From: Bacteroidales bacterium | GTDB taxonomy: Bacteria > Bacteroidota > Bacteroidia > Bacteroidales > NBLH01 | Direction: 5' to 3' | Assembly (NCBI GenBank): GCA_016937695.1 | Contig: JAFGWC010000060.1 | Span: 1 to 48,883 of the forward strand | DNA: 48,883 nt | Shown here: positions 1 through 8,604 of the stretch, one piece after another | How positions within the stretch are numbered: position 1 is the first letter of the stretch | Layout: each line of letters starts with the position of its first letter | The notes under the pieces: model-generated | Told to the model about the DNA's origin: nothing | Database searches by the model: none | Seen by the model: only the letters and a program-made list of their open reading frames with translations | Position numbers and translations under genes: made by a program

Positions 1-200
1 AAACTTGCATCTACAGGAAAAGCTATTCCTCGCATAAAATAATTCAATATACTAAGAAAAACAAAAGCAAAAGTTAATCTTATAATATTAACGGCAAAAG
101 TACCAACTCTAATAGTTGCGTCTTCAAATGCCAAAGCTGTTATTGTCCAGAAAAATGCTGTTAATAAGGCAGCAAATTCACCATAATGTGATGCTATCAT
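1..200 (-). CDS. EamA/DMT-family transporter, N-terminal part (runs off the window)
   Basis: Only the first ~66 codons are present. The frame begins with ATG at 200 and stays open to the window edge. It encodes hydrophobic segments typical of the first helices of EamA (drug/metabolite) transporters, with the early pattern GEFAALLTAFFWTITALAFE followed by a second helix rich in Leu and Phe. These are ten-helix inner-membrane exporters or importers of small metabolites; the substrate cannot be read from this piece. It starts 15 nt after the stop of the CapA-like gene on the same strand, so it is probably the third gene of a meaB-capA-eamA operon. Confidence 0.7.
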   Translation of the reverse strand, partial: MIASHYGEFAALLTAFFWTITALAFEDATIRVGTFAVNIIRLTFAFVFLSILNYFMRGIAFPVDAS

Positions 201-215
201 TTAATTTACTTATAA

Positions 216-1403
216 TCAATTAGTTAATTTCCATTTTTCTGTAGAAACATCGTATTTATATTCATTTACATTTTTGTTGTTTTTATTCAATAATGTTCTT
301 GAATCATTAATAAATGTTTTCATTTGTTTTAAATGCTCAGCACCCAATGTTTTATCATTTTCGAATTGAGAAACAGGTAATACGTAGTAATTCAGCAATT
401 TAGCTGTTTTTTCTTTTTTTGGACGATAAACCCAAACCAAGAAATATCCGGGATTTTCAATTTTTAATTCGCCATTGCTGTTTTTTGTCAATTTCATTTT
501 AACCATTGCCCCGCCATCGCAATATCTCCATGTTCCGTAATTTGAAACAAAATTTCCCAAAGAATATGCAACAAAAACATCTTTTTCTTTGCCCGATTTT
601 TCTTTATACCGATAACTATTCATTTCTTGAATAACATGCGGATGTGAACCGATTACTATATCTGCACCGTTTTCAAAACATAAATCGGCAAACTTTTTTT
701 GCTCTTGGTTTGATTCTCGTTCATATTCTTTTCCCCAATGAAAAAAAACTATAATTGCATCATAATCAGACTTTTGCAATGTTTTTAAATTAGATTTTAT
801 TAATTCTTCGTCAATTTCATTTATTAAAATACTTGAGCTGTATTCATCTCCATTTACGCCATAAGTATAACTGAGCAATGCTATTTTAAAACCATTTTTC
901 TCAATTATCATTGGCTGATGTTTTTTCTTATCTTCTAAATTACTGAATGTTCCTGTATGAATAACATCAGCACTATCAAGCATTTTAAGAGTTTTTTTGA
1001 AACCTTCAACTCCATAATCGTAAATATGATTGTTTGCAGTAACTAAATAATTAATTCCTGATTTTTTAATGTCGAAAGCCAGTTGATTTGGCGAGCTGAA
1101 TCGTGGATATCCTTTATATGGCTTTCCGCTTAAAGTAACTTCAAAATTTCCTACAACAGCATCAACATCTTTTATAATTGGCTGAATATGTTTGAATTGC
1201 GATGTGAAATCATAAGTTTTTGTTTTTGAATTATATGCAGATTCAATTTGCAAATCGTGTTGCATTATGTCGCCTAAAAAAAGTAATGATATTTCTTTTT
1301 TAGAAGTATTTTTTGTGTTTATTAAACTATCATTTGAAATATTCTGACAACTTAATATTGTAGTTTGTAAAATTATTATTAAAAATAAAAATGTTTTTTT
1401 CAT
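216..1403 (-). CDS. CapA-family (PGA_cap) metallophosphatase-like lipoprotein
   Basis: A secreted lipoprotein of about 395 residues. Residues 1-19 form a lipoprotein signal ending in the lipobox ILSC. The body carries the motifs of the CapA/PgsA fold (calcineurin-like): GDIMQHD near residue 45, GNFEVTLSG, NNHIYDYG, HWGKEYE and GSHPHVIQ, which supply Asp, Asn and His metal ligands. The founding members belong to poly-gamma-glutamate capsule synthesis, but there are no pgsB/pgsC genes nearby, so the substrate is unknown. I chose the ATG at 1403, one codon inside a TTG, because it gives the usual MKK signal start and forms a TGATG overlap with the meaB stop, which suggests translational coupling. 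Confidence 0.85.
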   Translation of the reverse strand: MKKTFLFLIIILQTTILSCQNISNDSLINTKNTSKKEISLLFLGDIMQHDLQIESAYNSKTKTYDFTSQFKHIQPIIKDVDAVVGNFEVTLSGKPYKGYPRFSSPNQLAFDIKKSGINYLVTANNHIYDYGVEGFKKTLKMLDSADVIHTGTFSNLEDKKKHQPMIIEKNGFKIALLSYTYGVNGDEYSSSILINEIDEELIKSNLKTLQKSDYDAIIVFFHWGKEYERESNQEQKKFADLCFENGADIVIGSHPHVIQEMNSYRYKEKSGKEKDVFVAYSLGNFVSNYGTWRYCDGGAMVKMKLTKNSNGELKIENPGYFLVWVYRPKKEKTAKLLNYYVLPVSQFENDKTLGAEHLKQMKTFINDSRTLLNKNNKNVNEYKYDVSTEKWKLTN

Positions 1404-2503
1404 CAACTGTTTTTTTTATTAAAGTAATTGTCTAACAACTCTTTAGCTGCATTAAAAGGATTTATTTCACCATTAATAACTTTAGTTTCAAATTCAATAA
1501 TGTTTTTTTTGTTTTCATCATTATTAAAAAAATCTGATTTTAAGCTTTCAAGAATAGTTTCATGCATCCAGAATTTAGCCTGATTTTGTCTTCTGCTTTG
1601 CCAAAAATTATTTTTGTCTGTCATTTTTTTATAATCAATAATTGAATTCCAAACATCGTCAATTCCTAAATTTTCAATTGCTGATGTAAGCAAAACGTTT
1701 GGAATCCAGCCAGATTCTGCTGGCGGAAACAAATGTAAAGCATTTTGATATTCAGCTTTTGCTAATTGAGCTTTTTTAATATTATTTCCATCTGCTTTAT
1801 TAATCACCACAGTATCAGCCATTTCCATAATTCCACGCTTTATTCCTTGTAATTCATCGCCGGCACCGGCCAACATCAACAAAAGAAAAAAATCGACCAT
1901 TGAATGCACTTTAGTTTCTGATTGCCCTACTCCAACTGTTTCGATAAAAATTATGTCGAAACCCGCAGCTTCGCAAAGCAAAATTGTTTCTCTGGTTTTT
2001 CTGGCAACTCCGCCTAAAGAACCTGAAGAAGGAGAAGGTCTGATAAAAGCATTTTTTTGGGCACTCAAATTTTCCATTCTGGTTTTATCGCCTAAAATGC
2101 TTCCGCCTGATTGTTCGCTGCTTGGGTCAATTGCTAAAACTGCAAGTTTATGTCCTTTTTTGATGATATTCATTCCAAGAGCTTCGATAAAAGTGCTTTT
2201 ACCAACTCCGGGAACGCCTGTTATTCCAATTCTAATTGAATTACCTGATTTAGGAAGGCATTTTTCAATTATTTGATTAGATATTTCTCTGTGTTTGGCT
2301 AAATTACTCTCTACCAATGTAATAGCAGAGCTCAAAGTACTGATATCTCCTTTGAAAATGCCTGCAACAATTTCGTCAATTTCAAGCTTTTTCTTTTTAT
2401 GCTGCAAAAATTTATTGGCAGCTTCTGCACTCAATGACGAAGGAGATTTTATTCCTTTCATCACATTTAAAGCTGTTTTTTTCTTTTTGTTTTTATCGCT
2501 CAC
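1403..2503 (-). CDS. meaB: Methylmalonyl-CoA mutase-associated GTPase MeaB (ArgK family)
   Basis: G3E-type P-loop GTPase of 366 residues that loads and protects the B12-dependent methylmalonyl-CoA mutase. Visible motifs are the P-loop GVPGVGKS at residues 96-103, the DPSS segment near 126-129 and the switch motif IETVGVGQSE at 187-196. NKADG near the middle gives guanine specificity. Length is normal for the family. The only start before the conserved region is GTG at 2503; an internal ATG at codon 15 is a second choice. The mutase subunits (mutA/mutB) are not in this window. It is the first gene of an operon with the CapA-like lipoprotein. Confidence 0.92.
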   Translation of the reverse strand: MSDKNKKKKTALNVMKGIKSPSSLSAEAANKFLQHKKKKLEIDEIVAGIFKGDISTLSSAITLVESNLAKHREISNQIIEKCLPKSGNSIRIGITGVPGVGKSTFIEALGMNIIKKGHKLAVLAIDPSSEQSGGSILGDKTRMENLSAQKNAFIRPSPSSGSLGGVARKTRETILLCEAAGFDIIFIETVGVGQSETKVHSMVDFFLLLMLAGAGDELQGIKRGIMEMADTVVINKADGNNIKKAQLAKAEYQNALHLFPPAESGWIPNVLLTSAIENLGIDDVWNSIIDYKKMTDKNNFWQSRRQNQAKFWMHETILESLKSDFFNNDENKKNIIEFETKVINGEINPFNAAKELLDNYFNKKNS

Positions 2504-2578
2504 TTATTATTTGTAATTTTAATTTCTATCAGAAAAAAGATTGCACGAAAATAGATATTTTTTTAAAATTTATATTAA

Positions 2579-3199
2579 ATGCAAGCACTATATAATGATT
2601 ATTTTTTCGGAATAATAGTTTTAAGCCTATTTTCATTGCAAGGAATTGTAATGATTTTTTCAAAAGGCTCTATAAGACTTGAAAAACCAAATGGTGGAAT
2701 AATTTCATGGTTTTATAACATCCTGAATTTGAGCATAATAATGATTATAACTCCAATTGTTGCATTTAGTTTATTTGGAAAAATTAATATTTCCGTTTTT
2801 TTGATTTCGATAAATTTTAATTCTGAAACTTTTAATCAAAATCTTAGTTTTTTTGGTTTAATTTTATTTGCAATTGGAAGTTTAATAATGTTTTGGAGTA
2901 GAATTACTATTTGGGATAATTTTAGACTTGGAGCCGTTGAGCCAAAAGGAAATGATAAATTAATACAAAAAGGTTTATACAAAATAATTCGGCATCCAAC
3001 ATATTTATCAGTAATTATTAATGCTTTTGGATTATCATTTTTAAGTAAATCAGCAATAATTCTAATTTTAACAATCTGTATTATTTATCTGATAATCAAA
3101 ATTATACCAATTGAAGAAATACTTTTGAAAGGATTTTATAAAAATGAATTTAACGATTATAAAAAATCGACAAAAAAACTTATTCCTTTTATTTATTGA
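2579..3199 (+). CDS. Isoprenylcysteine carboxyl methyltransferase-like integral membrane protein
   Basis: Membrane protein of 206 residues with about five hydrophobic helices. The C-terminal half has the ICMT/PEMT signature: GLYKIIRHPTYLS at residues 132-144, then a pair of Glu residues (IPIEEILL) and a closing Y-x-x-x-x-K...IPFIY. In this fold the RHP motif and the following Glu bind S-adenosylmethionine at the membrane. Bacterial members methylate unknown lipids or prenyl-linked substrates; calling it a protein methyltransferase would go too far. It is divergent from meaB across a 75-nt gap. Confidence 0.8.
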   Translation: MQALYNDYFFGIIVLSLFSLQGIVMIFSKGSIRLEKPNGGIISWFYNILNLSIIMIITPIVAFSLFGKINISVFLISINFNSETFNQNLSFFGLILFAIGSLIMFWSRITIWDNFRLGAVEPKGNDKLIQKGLYKIIRHPTYLSVIINAFGLSFLSKSAIILILTICIIYLIIKIIPIEEILLKGFYKNEFNDYKKSTKKLIPFIY

Positions 3200-3274
3200 T
3201 TTCAAGAAATTGCAATTTAAATTGCTTATACATAATTATTTACAAGCAGATTTTCTTAATATTATCTTTACTGG

Positions 3275-3847
3275 ATGGAAAAAACAACTTTATATATAAA
3301 AAATATGGTTTGCAACAGATGCATTAAAGTGGTTAATGAAGAATTTGCAAAATTAGGACTTAATGTAATTGCAATTGAACTAGGAAAAGTTGAAATAGAA
3401 GGCAAAATAGATCTAGATTTAACAATCAAAATTAAAGAAATATTAAAACAAAATGAATTTGCATTAATTGAAGACAAAAAAAATTATATAATTGACAGAA
3501 TTAAAACTTTTATAATTGAAATTATTCATCATGGAAAATATATTCCTGAACAATATAATTTTTCCGCAAATATCTCATCTGCATTAAATTACGATTATTC
3601 CTATTTAAGTAATCTTTTTTCAACTAACGAAGGAATAACAATTGAAAAATATATAATTAATCAAAAAATTGAAAGAGCAAAAGAATTAATTAAGTATAAC
3701 GAATTGACTTTGAGCGAAATATCTTTTCAATTAGGTTACTGCAGTGCTCAATATTTCACAAATCAATTTAAAAAAATAACAAAACAAACTCCTTCTGATT
3801 ATAAAAATTCATCAATAACTAATCGTAAATCACTTGATTTGGTTTAA
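3275..3847 (+). CDS. HMA-domain / AraC-type HTH fusion regulator
   Basis: 190 residues. The N-terminal ~65 residues look like a heavy-metal-associated (HMA) ferredoxin-like domain with a metal site of the form MVCNRC (Cys13 and Cys16). The C-terminal ~90 residues are an AraC-family double helix-turn-helix with the usual landmarks: SSALNYDYSYLSNLFS, KIERAKELI and FQLGYCSAQYFTNQFKKITKQTPSDY. A natural reading is a one-component metal-sensing regulator in which the CxxC binds a soft metal such as Cu(I) and the HTH binds DNA. Short proteins of this make-up are known in Bacteroidota, but I know of no described regulon. It lies directly upstream of two further HMA proteins on the same strand. A TAtcTTTA stretch at 3263-3270 lies just 4 nt from the ATG, so a leaderless message is possible. 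Confidence 0.82.
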   Translation: MEKTTLYIKNMVCNRCIKVVNEEFAKLGLNVIAIELGKVEIEGKIDLDLTIKIKEILKQNEFALIEDKKNYIIDRIKTFIIEIIHHGKYIPEQYNFSANISSALNYDYSYLSNLFSTNEGITIEKYIINQKIERAKELIKYNELTLSEISFQLGYCSAQYFTNQFKKITKQTPSDYKNSSITNRKSLDLV

Positions 3848-4008
3848 ACAGTTTAAAAACAGACTCTAAATCCCAACAAGCTAATTATCAAAACATTAAA
3901 TCTATTTTCAAAATAAAGAATAGAAAATAATTTAATTTATTTATTTAAAATCCAAAAATTTTATAAGTTTTTTCAGATATTATATAAAATCATTCTAAAT
4001 AAGGAATG

Positions 4009-4016
4009 TAATTTTG
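4009..4016 (+). promoter_or_regulatory. -7 promoter element for the HMA chaperone gene
   Basis: TAATTTTG matches the Bacteroidota -7 consensus TAnnTTTG exactly and lies 30 nt before the ATG at 4047. No clear -33 TTG was found at the usual distance. It suggests that the two HMA genes are transcribed separately from the regulator. Confidence 0.45.
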
Positions 4017-4046
4017 TATTGTATTAATATAATTTTAATCAGCAAA

Positions 4047-4322
4047 ATGAAAACAGTAATAAAAGTAGCAAACCTAAAATGTAATGGATGTGCTACAACA
4101 ATTAAAAATGGTATTAATAAATATGACGAAGTTATTTCTGTAGAAATTGATGTTGAAAATTCGATTGTAAATATAAATTTTACAGGCAATATGAGCAATA
4201 TTGAAAAATACAAGAAAAAACTTCACAAACTTGGATATCCCGAAGATAACAATAACAATGCAATTTCTGTTGCAAAATCGTATGTTAGCTGTGCATTTGG
4301 GAAAATAAATAGTAATAATTAA
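4047..4322 (+). CDS. Heavy-metal-associated (HMA) domain protein, cytosolic copper-chaperone-like
   Basis: 91 residues from the ATG at 4047. A longer frame is open from 4014, but its TTG start falls inside the promoter-like TAATTTTG, so the internal ATG is preferred. It is a CopZ-like HMA fold with the metal motif LKCNGC (Cys12, Cys15), the usual alternating strands, and a C-terminal extension containing another Cys (SYVSCAFG). There is no signal peptide, so it should act in the cytosol as a Cu(I) or similar metal chaperone. It is followed after 16 nt by a secreted HMA protein. No metal P-type ATPase is present nearby. Confidence 0.85.
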   Translation: MKTVIKVANLKCNGCATTIKNGINKYDEVISVEIDVENSIVNINFTGNMSNIEKYKKKLHKLGYPEDNNNNAISVAKSYVSCAFGKINSNN

Positions 4323-4338
4323 TTAAATTCGAATTAAC

Positions 4339-4734
4339 ATGAAAACAAAATTATTTAGTTTATTAAGTTTATTCCTTTTAGGAACAATAACAATAATGGC
4401 TCAAAGTAAAACTGAGAGTTTTAAAGTATATGGAAGCTGCGATATGTGCGAAACAAGAATAGAAAAAGCATCGCTTGGCGTTGATGGAGTTACAAAATCG
4501 GCATGGAATAAAGAAACTATGATGCTGGAAATTTCTTATAATGCTGAAAAAACCAATACAGATGAAATTCAAAAAGCTATTGCTTTTGTTGGACACGACA
4601 CAGATAAATGCAAAGCCGATGATGAAGTTTACAATAAGCTGCCTAATTGTTGTAAATATGAAAGAACAAACACTTCGAGCACTAAAGCTCCTTGTAAAAC
4701 ACCATGCAAAACAAAAAAGAGTTCGTGTAACTAA
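4339..4734 (+). CDS. Secreted HMA-domain protein with Cys-rich tail
   Basis: 131 residues. Residues 1-22 are a Sec signal peptide (cleavage after IMAQ). An HMA domain follows, with the metal site GSCDMC (Cys34, Cys37) in place of the common GMxCxxC. The C-terminal part has the motif VYNKLPNCCKYER (Cys104, Cys105) and a Cys/Lys tail with Cys119, Cys123 and Cys130. The protein should lie in the periplasm and bind metal there, partnering the cytosolic HMA protein encoded just upstream. A strong terminator follows. Confidence 0.85.
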   Translation: MKTKLFSLLSLFLLGTITIMAQSKTESFKVYGSCDMCETRIEKASLGVDGVTKSAWNKETMMLEISYNAEKTNTDEIQKAIAFVGHDTDKCKADDEVYNKLPNCCKYERTNTSSTKAPCKTPCKTKKSSCN

Positions 4735-4768
4735 CTAGTATTCAGTAAAATAAACGTTTGACATTAAT

Positions 4769-4803
4769 AAAAAAAACCTGCTGTTTTAGCAGGTTTTTTT
4801 TAT
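4769..4803 (+). terminator. Rho-independent terminator after the HMA genes
   Basis: The stem aaaaaacctgct / agcaggtttttt around the loop gtttt is followed by more T residues. It ends the HMA transcription unit. Confidence 0.85.
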
Positions 4804-4853
4804 TAATTTTGAAGTTAAATTTAATTCTATTTTAATGATTTCAATAATTCTAA

Positions 4854-5780
4854 ATGCATAAATTAAAGATATTTTTTTTAATTTTTTTCGTGTTTTTTCA
4901 TATAAATTCCATTGCTCAATTTTCATTGGATAATAATGCAGGCTTTAGTTTAGGAATAAATTTTTCGTTTGGAACTCACATAAACAAAATAGGACTATTT
5001 ACAAAAGCATATATTTTTAAAGATTTTACACAAATAAATATTGCAAGCTCATATTTTTTTAACTTTACAGGATTTGAAAAAAAACGAAAATATGCTGAGT
5101 TTCAACAAAATATAGGAATTTTATTTTCTTATGGCGATTCTGTTAAATCAAAAAATTTATTTTTGTCGCCTGTTTCAAATCAAACATCAAAAAAATACAG
5201 TTTTGCATATTCGTACAATATCTACAGAAATAAAATAGAAACTTCGCAACAAACAGGAACAATTGCATTTGGAATTGACAATTGGCAAATAATATCTGAA
5301 AATGATATTTTTGCAGTTCCTGCTTCAGATAAATTCAGAACTGCCTCTATATTAATCAAATACAACTACAAAAATTACTCTTTCGGAATAAATTCAACTT
5401 TATGGACAGGCAATCCAAAAAAAGCAAAAACTGTAAAAGATACAATTTTTAAATCCAGATTTGGATATAAGGATATGTCGAATTCGCCTTACGGAAAAAC
5501 ATCTTCAGGCATTTTAGCTTTTGAAACAGAATATGCTTTGCCATATTATCAAAGTTTAAAATTTTCGGCAGGAATTGATTCAGAAAAAATTAGAAACATT
5601 TTGCAGAACAAAATTATTCATGATATGTATTTTGTGCCTAAAAAATTAAACAAAGCTCAAAATCCACACATGCCAATGATTGCTGAAGATGGAAATTTAT
5701 ATTTATATAAGAAAATACAAAAAATAAGAAAATCGAAACTATATCTTAAAATATCGGCAAACGATATGATTTTTTATTAA
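4854..5780 (+). CDS. Secreted protein resembling polymorphic toxin type 23 (Ntox23)
   Basis: 308 residues with a clear signal peptide (1-22, ending SIAQ). The rest is rich in beta structure. Stretches that match my memory of the Bacteroidota proteins labelled polymorphic toxin type 23 are TGTIAFGIDNWQIISENDIF, DKFRTASILIKY, FGINSTLWTG and the C-terminal NPHMPMIAEDGNLYLY. Ntox23 was predicted by comparative genomics; no activity can be read from the sequence. There is no long carrier region, so this is a standalone domain with its own export signal. No recognisable immunity gene lies beside it. Its stop shares TTAA with the stop of the MBOAT gene on the other strand. A neutral beta-barrel-type protein is the alternative reading. 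Confidence 0.6.
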   Translation: MHKLKIFFLIFFVFFHINSIAQFSLDNNAGFSLGINFSFGTHINKIGLFTKAYIFKDFTQINIASSYFFNFTGFEKKRKYAEFQQNIGILFSYGDSVKSKNLFLSPVSNQTSKKYSFAYSYNIYRNKIETSQQTGTIAFGIDNWQIISENDIFAVPASDKFRTASILIKYNYKNYSFGINSTLWTGNPKKAKTVKDTIFKSRFGYKDMSNSPYGKTSSGILAFETEYALPYYQSLKFSAGIDSEKIRNILQNKIIHDMYFVPKKLNKAQNPHMPMIAEDGNLYLYKKIQKIRKSKLYLKISANDMIFY

Positions 5781-7291
5781 AATTGAAAATATATAAATGG
5801 CTGTAAATCAAATGTTTGAAACTGATAAATTACAAACACAATAATTACAACAATTAATCCCATTAACCAATATGGGCTTTCAATAAACATATTTTTATAT
5901 TTATCTTTAAAACTAACCGATAACCAATGAATTACAAATGCAAAAATTAACAATCCAAGGATATTTTTATATGCAATTATAATTTCAATAATTTTAGACG
6001 AATCAAAAGCAAATACAATTTGATTTATCATTTGATTTGCCTTTGCCATTGTTTCAGAACGAAACCAAATTCTAGTAAATGTAATAAAATTAAATGTTAA
6101 AAAAATAGCATAAAATCTTACAGGCCAAGAGTGATTTCCTCTAAAAGGACTAATTTTGCGCCATTGTTTGTAAACGAGTAAACCTATACCGTTTAATCCT
6201 CCCCAAATAACAAATTGCCAGCTTGCACCGTGCCATAATCCACCAAGCAACATTGTTATCATTAAATTTATATTTGTTCTAAATTCGCCATGTCTGTTTC
6301 CACCTAACGGGATATACAAGTAGTCTTTCAACCAAGTTGATAAAGAAATATGCCATCTTCGCCAAAAATCTCCAAGATGTAGTGCTTTATATGGCGAATT
6401 AAAGTTTACAGGCAATCTAAAACCCATTAATAAAGCAACTCCAATTGCAATATCTGTATAACCGGAAAAATCGGCATAAACTTGCATCGAATATGCATAA
6501 AGTGCAATTAAATTTTCGAAACCTGAATATGTCATTGGATTTGAAAAAACTCTATCTATCAGATTTACAGCTATATAATCAGAAATAAATAATTTTTTTA
6601 TTAAACCATTCATTATCATAAATACGGCAAAGCCAAATTCGTATCTCGAAACTTTATATTCTTTGTAAAGCTGTGGAATAAACTCAGATGCACGCACAAT
6701 TGGTCCGGCAACTAATTGAGGAAAAAATGAAACGTAAAAGCCAAAATCAAAAATATTTTTAACAGGCTCTATTTTTCTTCTGTAAATATCAACAGTATAA
6801 CTTATTGTTTGAAAAGTAAAAAATGAAATTCCTACAGGAAGAATAATTTTATCAATATCAAAATCTCCTCCTGCAAATTGATTTGCCCACAAATTAAAAT
6901 AGTTAACTGCATGAAAATCAGTGTTAAACAAATAATTGAAATTGTCGATAAAAAAGTAGGAATATTTAAAATAAGATAAAACACTTAAATTGATAAATAC
7001 ACTTAAAATAAGAAACAATTTTCTTTTTAGCTTATTATCTAATGCATAAATAATTTTGCCGATATAAAAATCTGTTACTGTAGAAAAAATTAATAATGAA
7101 TAATAATATCCGCTTGATTTGTAATAGAAAAAAAGGCTTAAAATAAATAAATATGCGTTACGTGGTGTCTTTTTTTTATAAATAACTGAATATCCGGCCA
7201 TTACAACAGCAAAAAATGCCCAAAAATAAAATCGGGTAAATATTAACGGATATTCCAGCGAAAAACTTAATATGTCTATTAATTTATCCAA
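5777..7291 (-). CDS. MBOAT-family O-acyltransferase (AlgI/PatA-like)
   Basis: Polytopic membrane protein of 504 residues. Hallmarks of the AlgI/DltB/PatA branch of membrane-bound O-acyltransferases are present: DFWRRWHISLSTWLKDYLYI at 308-327, then PLGGNRHG, and the invariant histidine in GGLWHGASW (His354). These enzymes carry an acyl group, usually acetyl, across the inner membrane for transfer to an extracytoplasmic polysaccharide by a partner SGNH protein. Two SGNH-like genes lie immediately upstream on the same strand (44-nt gap). The start is TTG at 7291, since an in-frame stop lies just upstream and there is no ATG before the first helices. There is no alginate cluster, so peptidoglycan or an exopolysaccharide is the likely substrate. 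Confidence 0.9.
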   Translation of the reverse strand: MDKLIDILSFSLEYPLIFTRFYFWAFFAVVMAGYSVIYKKKTPRNAYLFILSLFFYYKSSGYYYSLLIFSTVTDFYIGKIIYALDNKLKRKLFLILSVFINLSVLSYFKYSYFFIDNFNYLFNTDFHAVNYFNLWANQFAGGDFDIDKIILPVGISFFTFQTISYTVDIYRRKIEPVKNIFDFGFYVSFFPQLVAGPIVRASEFIPQLYKEYKVSRYEFGFAVFMIMNGLIKKLFISDYIAVNLIDRVFSNPMTYSGFENLIALYAYSMQVYADFSGYTDIAIGVALLMGFRLPVNFNSPYKALHLGDFWRRWHISLSTWLKDYLYIPLGGNRHGEFRTNINLMITMLLGGLWHGASWQFVIWGGLNGIGLLVYKQWRKISPFRGNHSWPVRFYAIFLTFNFITFTRIWFRSETMAKANQMINQIVFAFDSSKIIEIIIAYKNILGLLIFAFVIHWLSVSFKDKYKNMFIESPYWLMGLIVVIIVFVIYQFQTFDLQPFIYFQF

Positions 7292-7335
7292 AAAACTTTT
7301 TAATTTATTTTATCATTAAATTATTGATTTACAGA

Positions 7336-8604
7336 CTAATAAGAGGCATTTTTAATATGATTATCATATGATTTTATAATCGCATTAAAAAACAAATCGC
7401 CAACTAGCAAATAACCTTGTTTATTAAAATGTATTTTATCTTTAACCATTAAATTCTTCTGAAACCAAAGAGAAGAAGAATTAAATCCGCCCATAACTTT
7501 ATAAAAATCGTAAACGCCACAATTCTTTTTCTTAGCTACTTTATAAATAACTTCTGCTGCTAATTCTGTGTTTTTATTAGGATATCTCCTAAAAAGATAA
7601 CTGTCGTTAGCAACTGTGTTTAAAATTGCAACTTTTGGAAGAATTTTTCTTATTTTATCAACAAGTTCTTCGTAATTCAACTGATAAAAATCAGGGTTGA
7701 ATTTTGTAGTATATGCATCATTTGTGCCAAGACTTATTATTATAACATCTGGATTTAATGCTTTTAAATGTTTTTCGAACATATCGCATTTCAAAAATGA
7801 TGGAAAACTTGCTCCATTAACTCCAATTGAATGATAAACAATTCCTGAGTCGTCATTATCAAGACTTATTCCAAAAATGGTGAAATTATTTTGAGCCGAA
7901 CTAGTTGATTTAAAGCTCAATTTAAACTCATCATAATCGCCACCAAGATAAAATAAAGTGTAGCCCAATTCTTGGTTTCTTTCTATTTTTTTTATTATTA
8001 TTTCAGAGCCAAATACAGGAATAAAAGAAGTAGAATCGATTTCGTGAAAAAGTTTTATTTTGTTAAAGGTGTAGTTTACAAGGCTATCTGATTTTAATTT
8101 TATTTCAAAATTTGCATTAACATCAAAAGTAGTAACTGACATTCCCGTTAATCCCAAATTACATTTTTTCTTATTTTCAACATTTCTGCATGATTGCCAA
8201 ATGCCAGAGTAATAAACAGAATAGCTTCTCGGATTATTTGTTTTACTAATTCTATAAGGAAAAACTGAGCCTCTTCCTCCATTCATTCCCGGATAAAAAG
8301 TTTGAAGTCTTTCTCTTGTTCTTCCAGAATATACATCAGCCTGAATATGAGAACCTCCAATATGAACAACAGAAATTTTACCTTTTCCGTTTAAAATAAC
8401 TGTGTCTAATTTATAAAACACATGTTCAAAATCACTACTGTCGCCCGGAAAAACTAATTTATTTTCAGAATAATTAATAAAATTATAGAAATCTATTTCA
8501 AAAGGATAATCGCTTTGAGAATAAACTAAAACAGGTAAGTTAAATATAAAAAATAAACATATTTTCAATAAAAATAATTTCTTAATCGCCACTAATATTT
8601 TCAA
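7336..8604 (-). CDS. Secreted SGNH/GDSL hydrolase-like protein (possible O-acetyltransferase or esterase)
   Basis: 422 residues with an N-terminal signal or membrane anchor (about 1-30). The SGNH blocks are all present: the block I nucleophile in HIGGSHIQAD (Ser85; GGSH replaces the usual GDSL), block III in SLGTNDAY (Asn295), and the block V pair D389-K-I-H392 in KDKIHFNKQG. The protein should act in the periplasm, adding or removing acyl groups on a polysaccharide together with the MBOAT protein encoded next. The start is TTG at 8604, which overlaps the upstream SGNH gene by 23 nt. It is fixed by an AAGGAGG Shine-Dalgarno sequence nine bases before it. Confidence 0.85.
   Translation of the reverse strand: MKILVAIKKLFLLKICLFFIFNLPVLVYSQSDYPFEIDFYNFINYSENKLVFPGDSSDFEHVFYKLDTVILNGKGKISVVHIGGSHIQADVYSGRTRERLQTFYPGMNGGRGSVFPYRISKTNNPRSYSVYYSGIWQSCRNVENKKKCNLGLTGMSVTTFDVNANFEIKLKSDSLVNYTFNKIKLFHEIDSTSFIPVFGSEIIIKKIERNQELGYTLFYLGGDYDEFKLSFKSTSSAQNNFTIFGISLDNDDSGIVYHSIGVNGASFPSFLKCDMFEKHLKALNPDVIIISLGTNDAYTTKFNPDFYQLNYEELVDKIRKILPKVAILNTVANDSYLFRRYPNKNTELAAEVIYKVAKKKNCGVYDFYKVMGGFNSSSLWFQKNLMVKDKIHFNKQGYLLVGDLFFNAIIKSYDNHIKNASY

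Noticed and set aside
1953-2276. Open frame of 107 codons on the plus strand
   Set aside because: It is the complement of the conserved meaB frame and has no sensible domain.
4541-4738. Alternative frame inside the secreted HMA gene
   Set aside because: It overlaps a gene with a clear signal peptide and CxxC motif; its own product has no recognisable feature.
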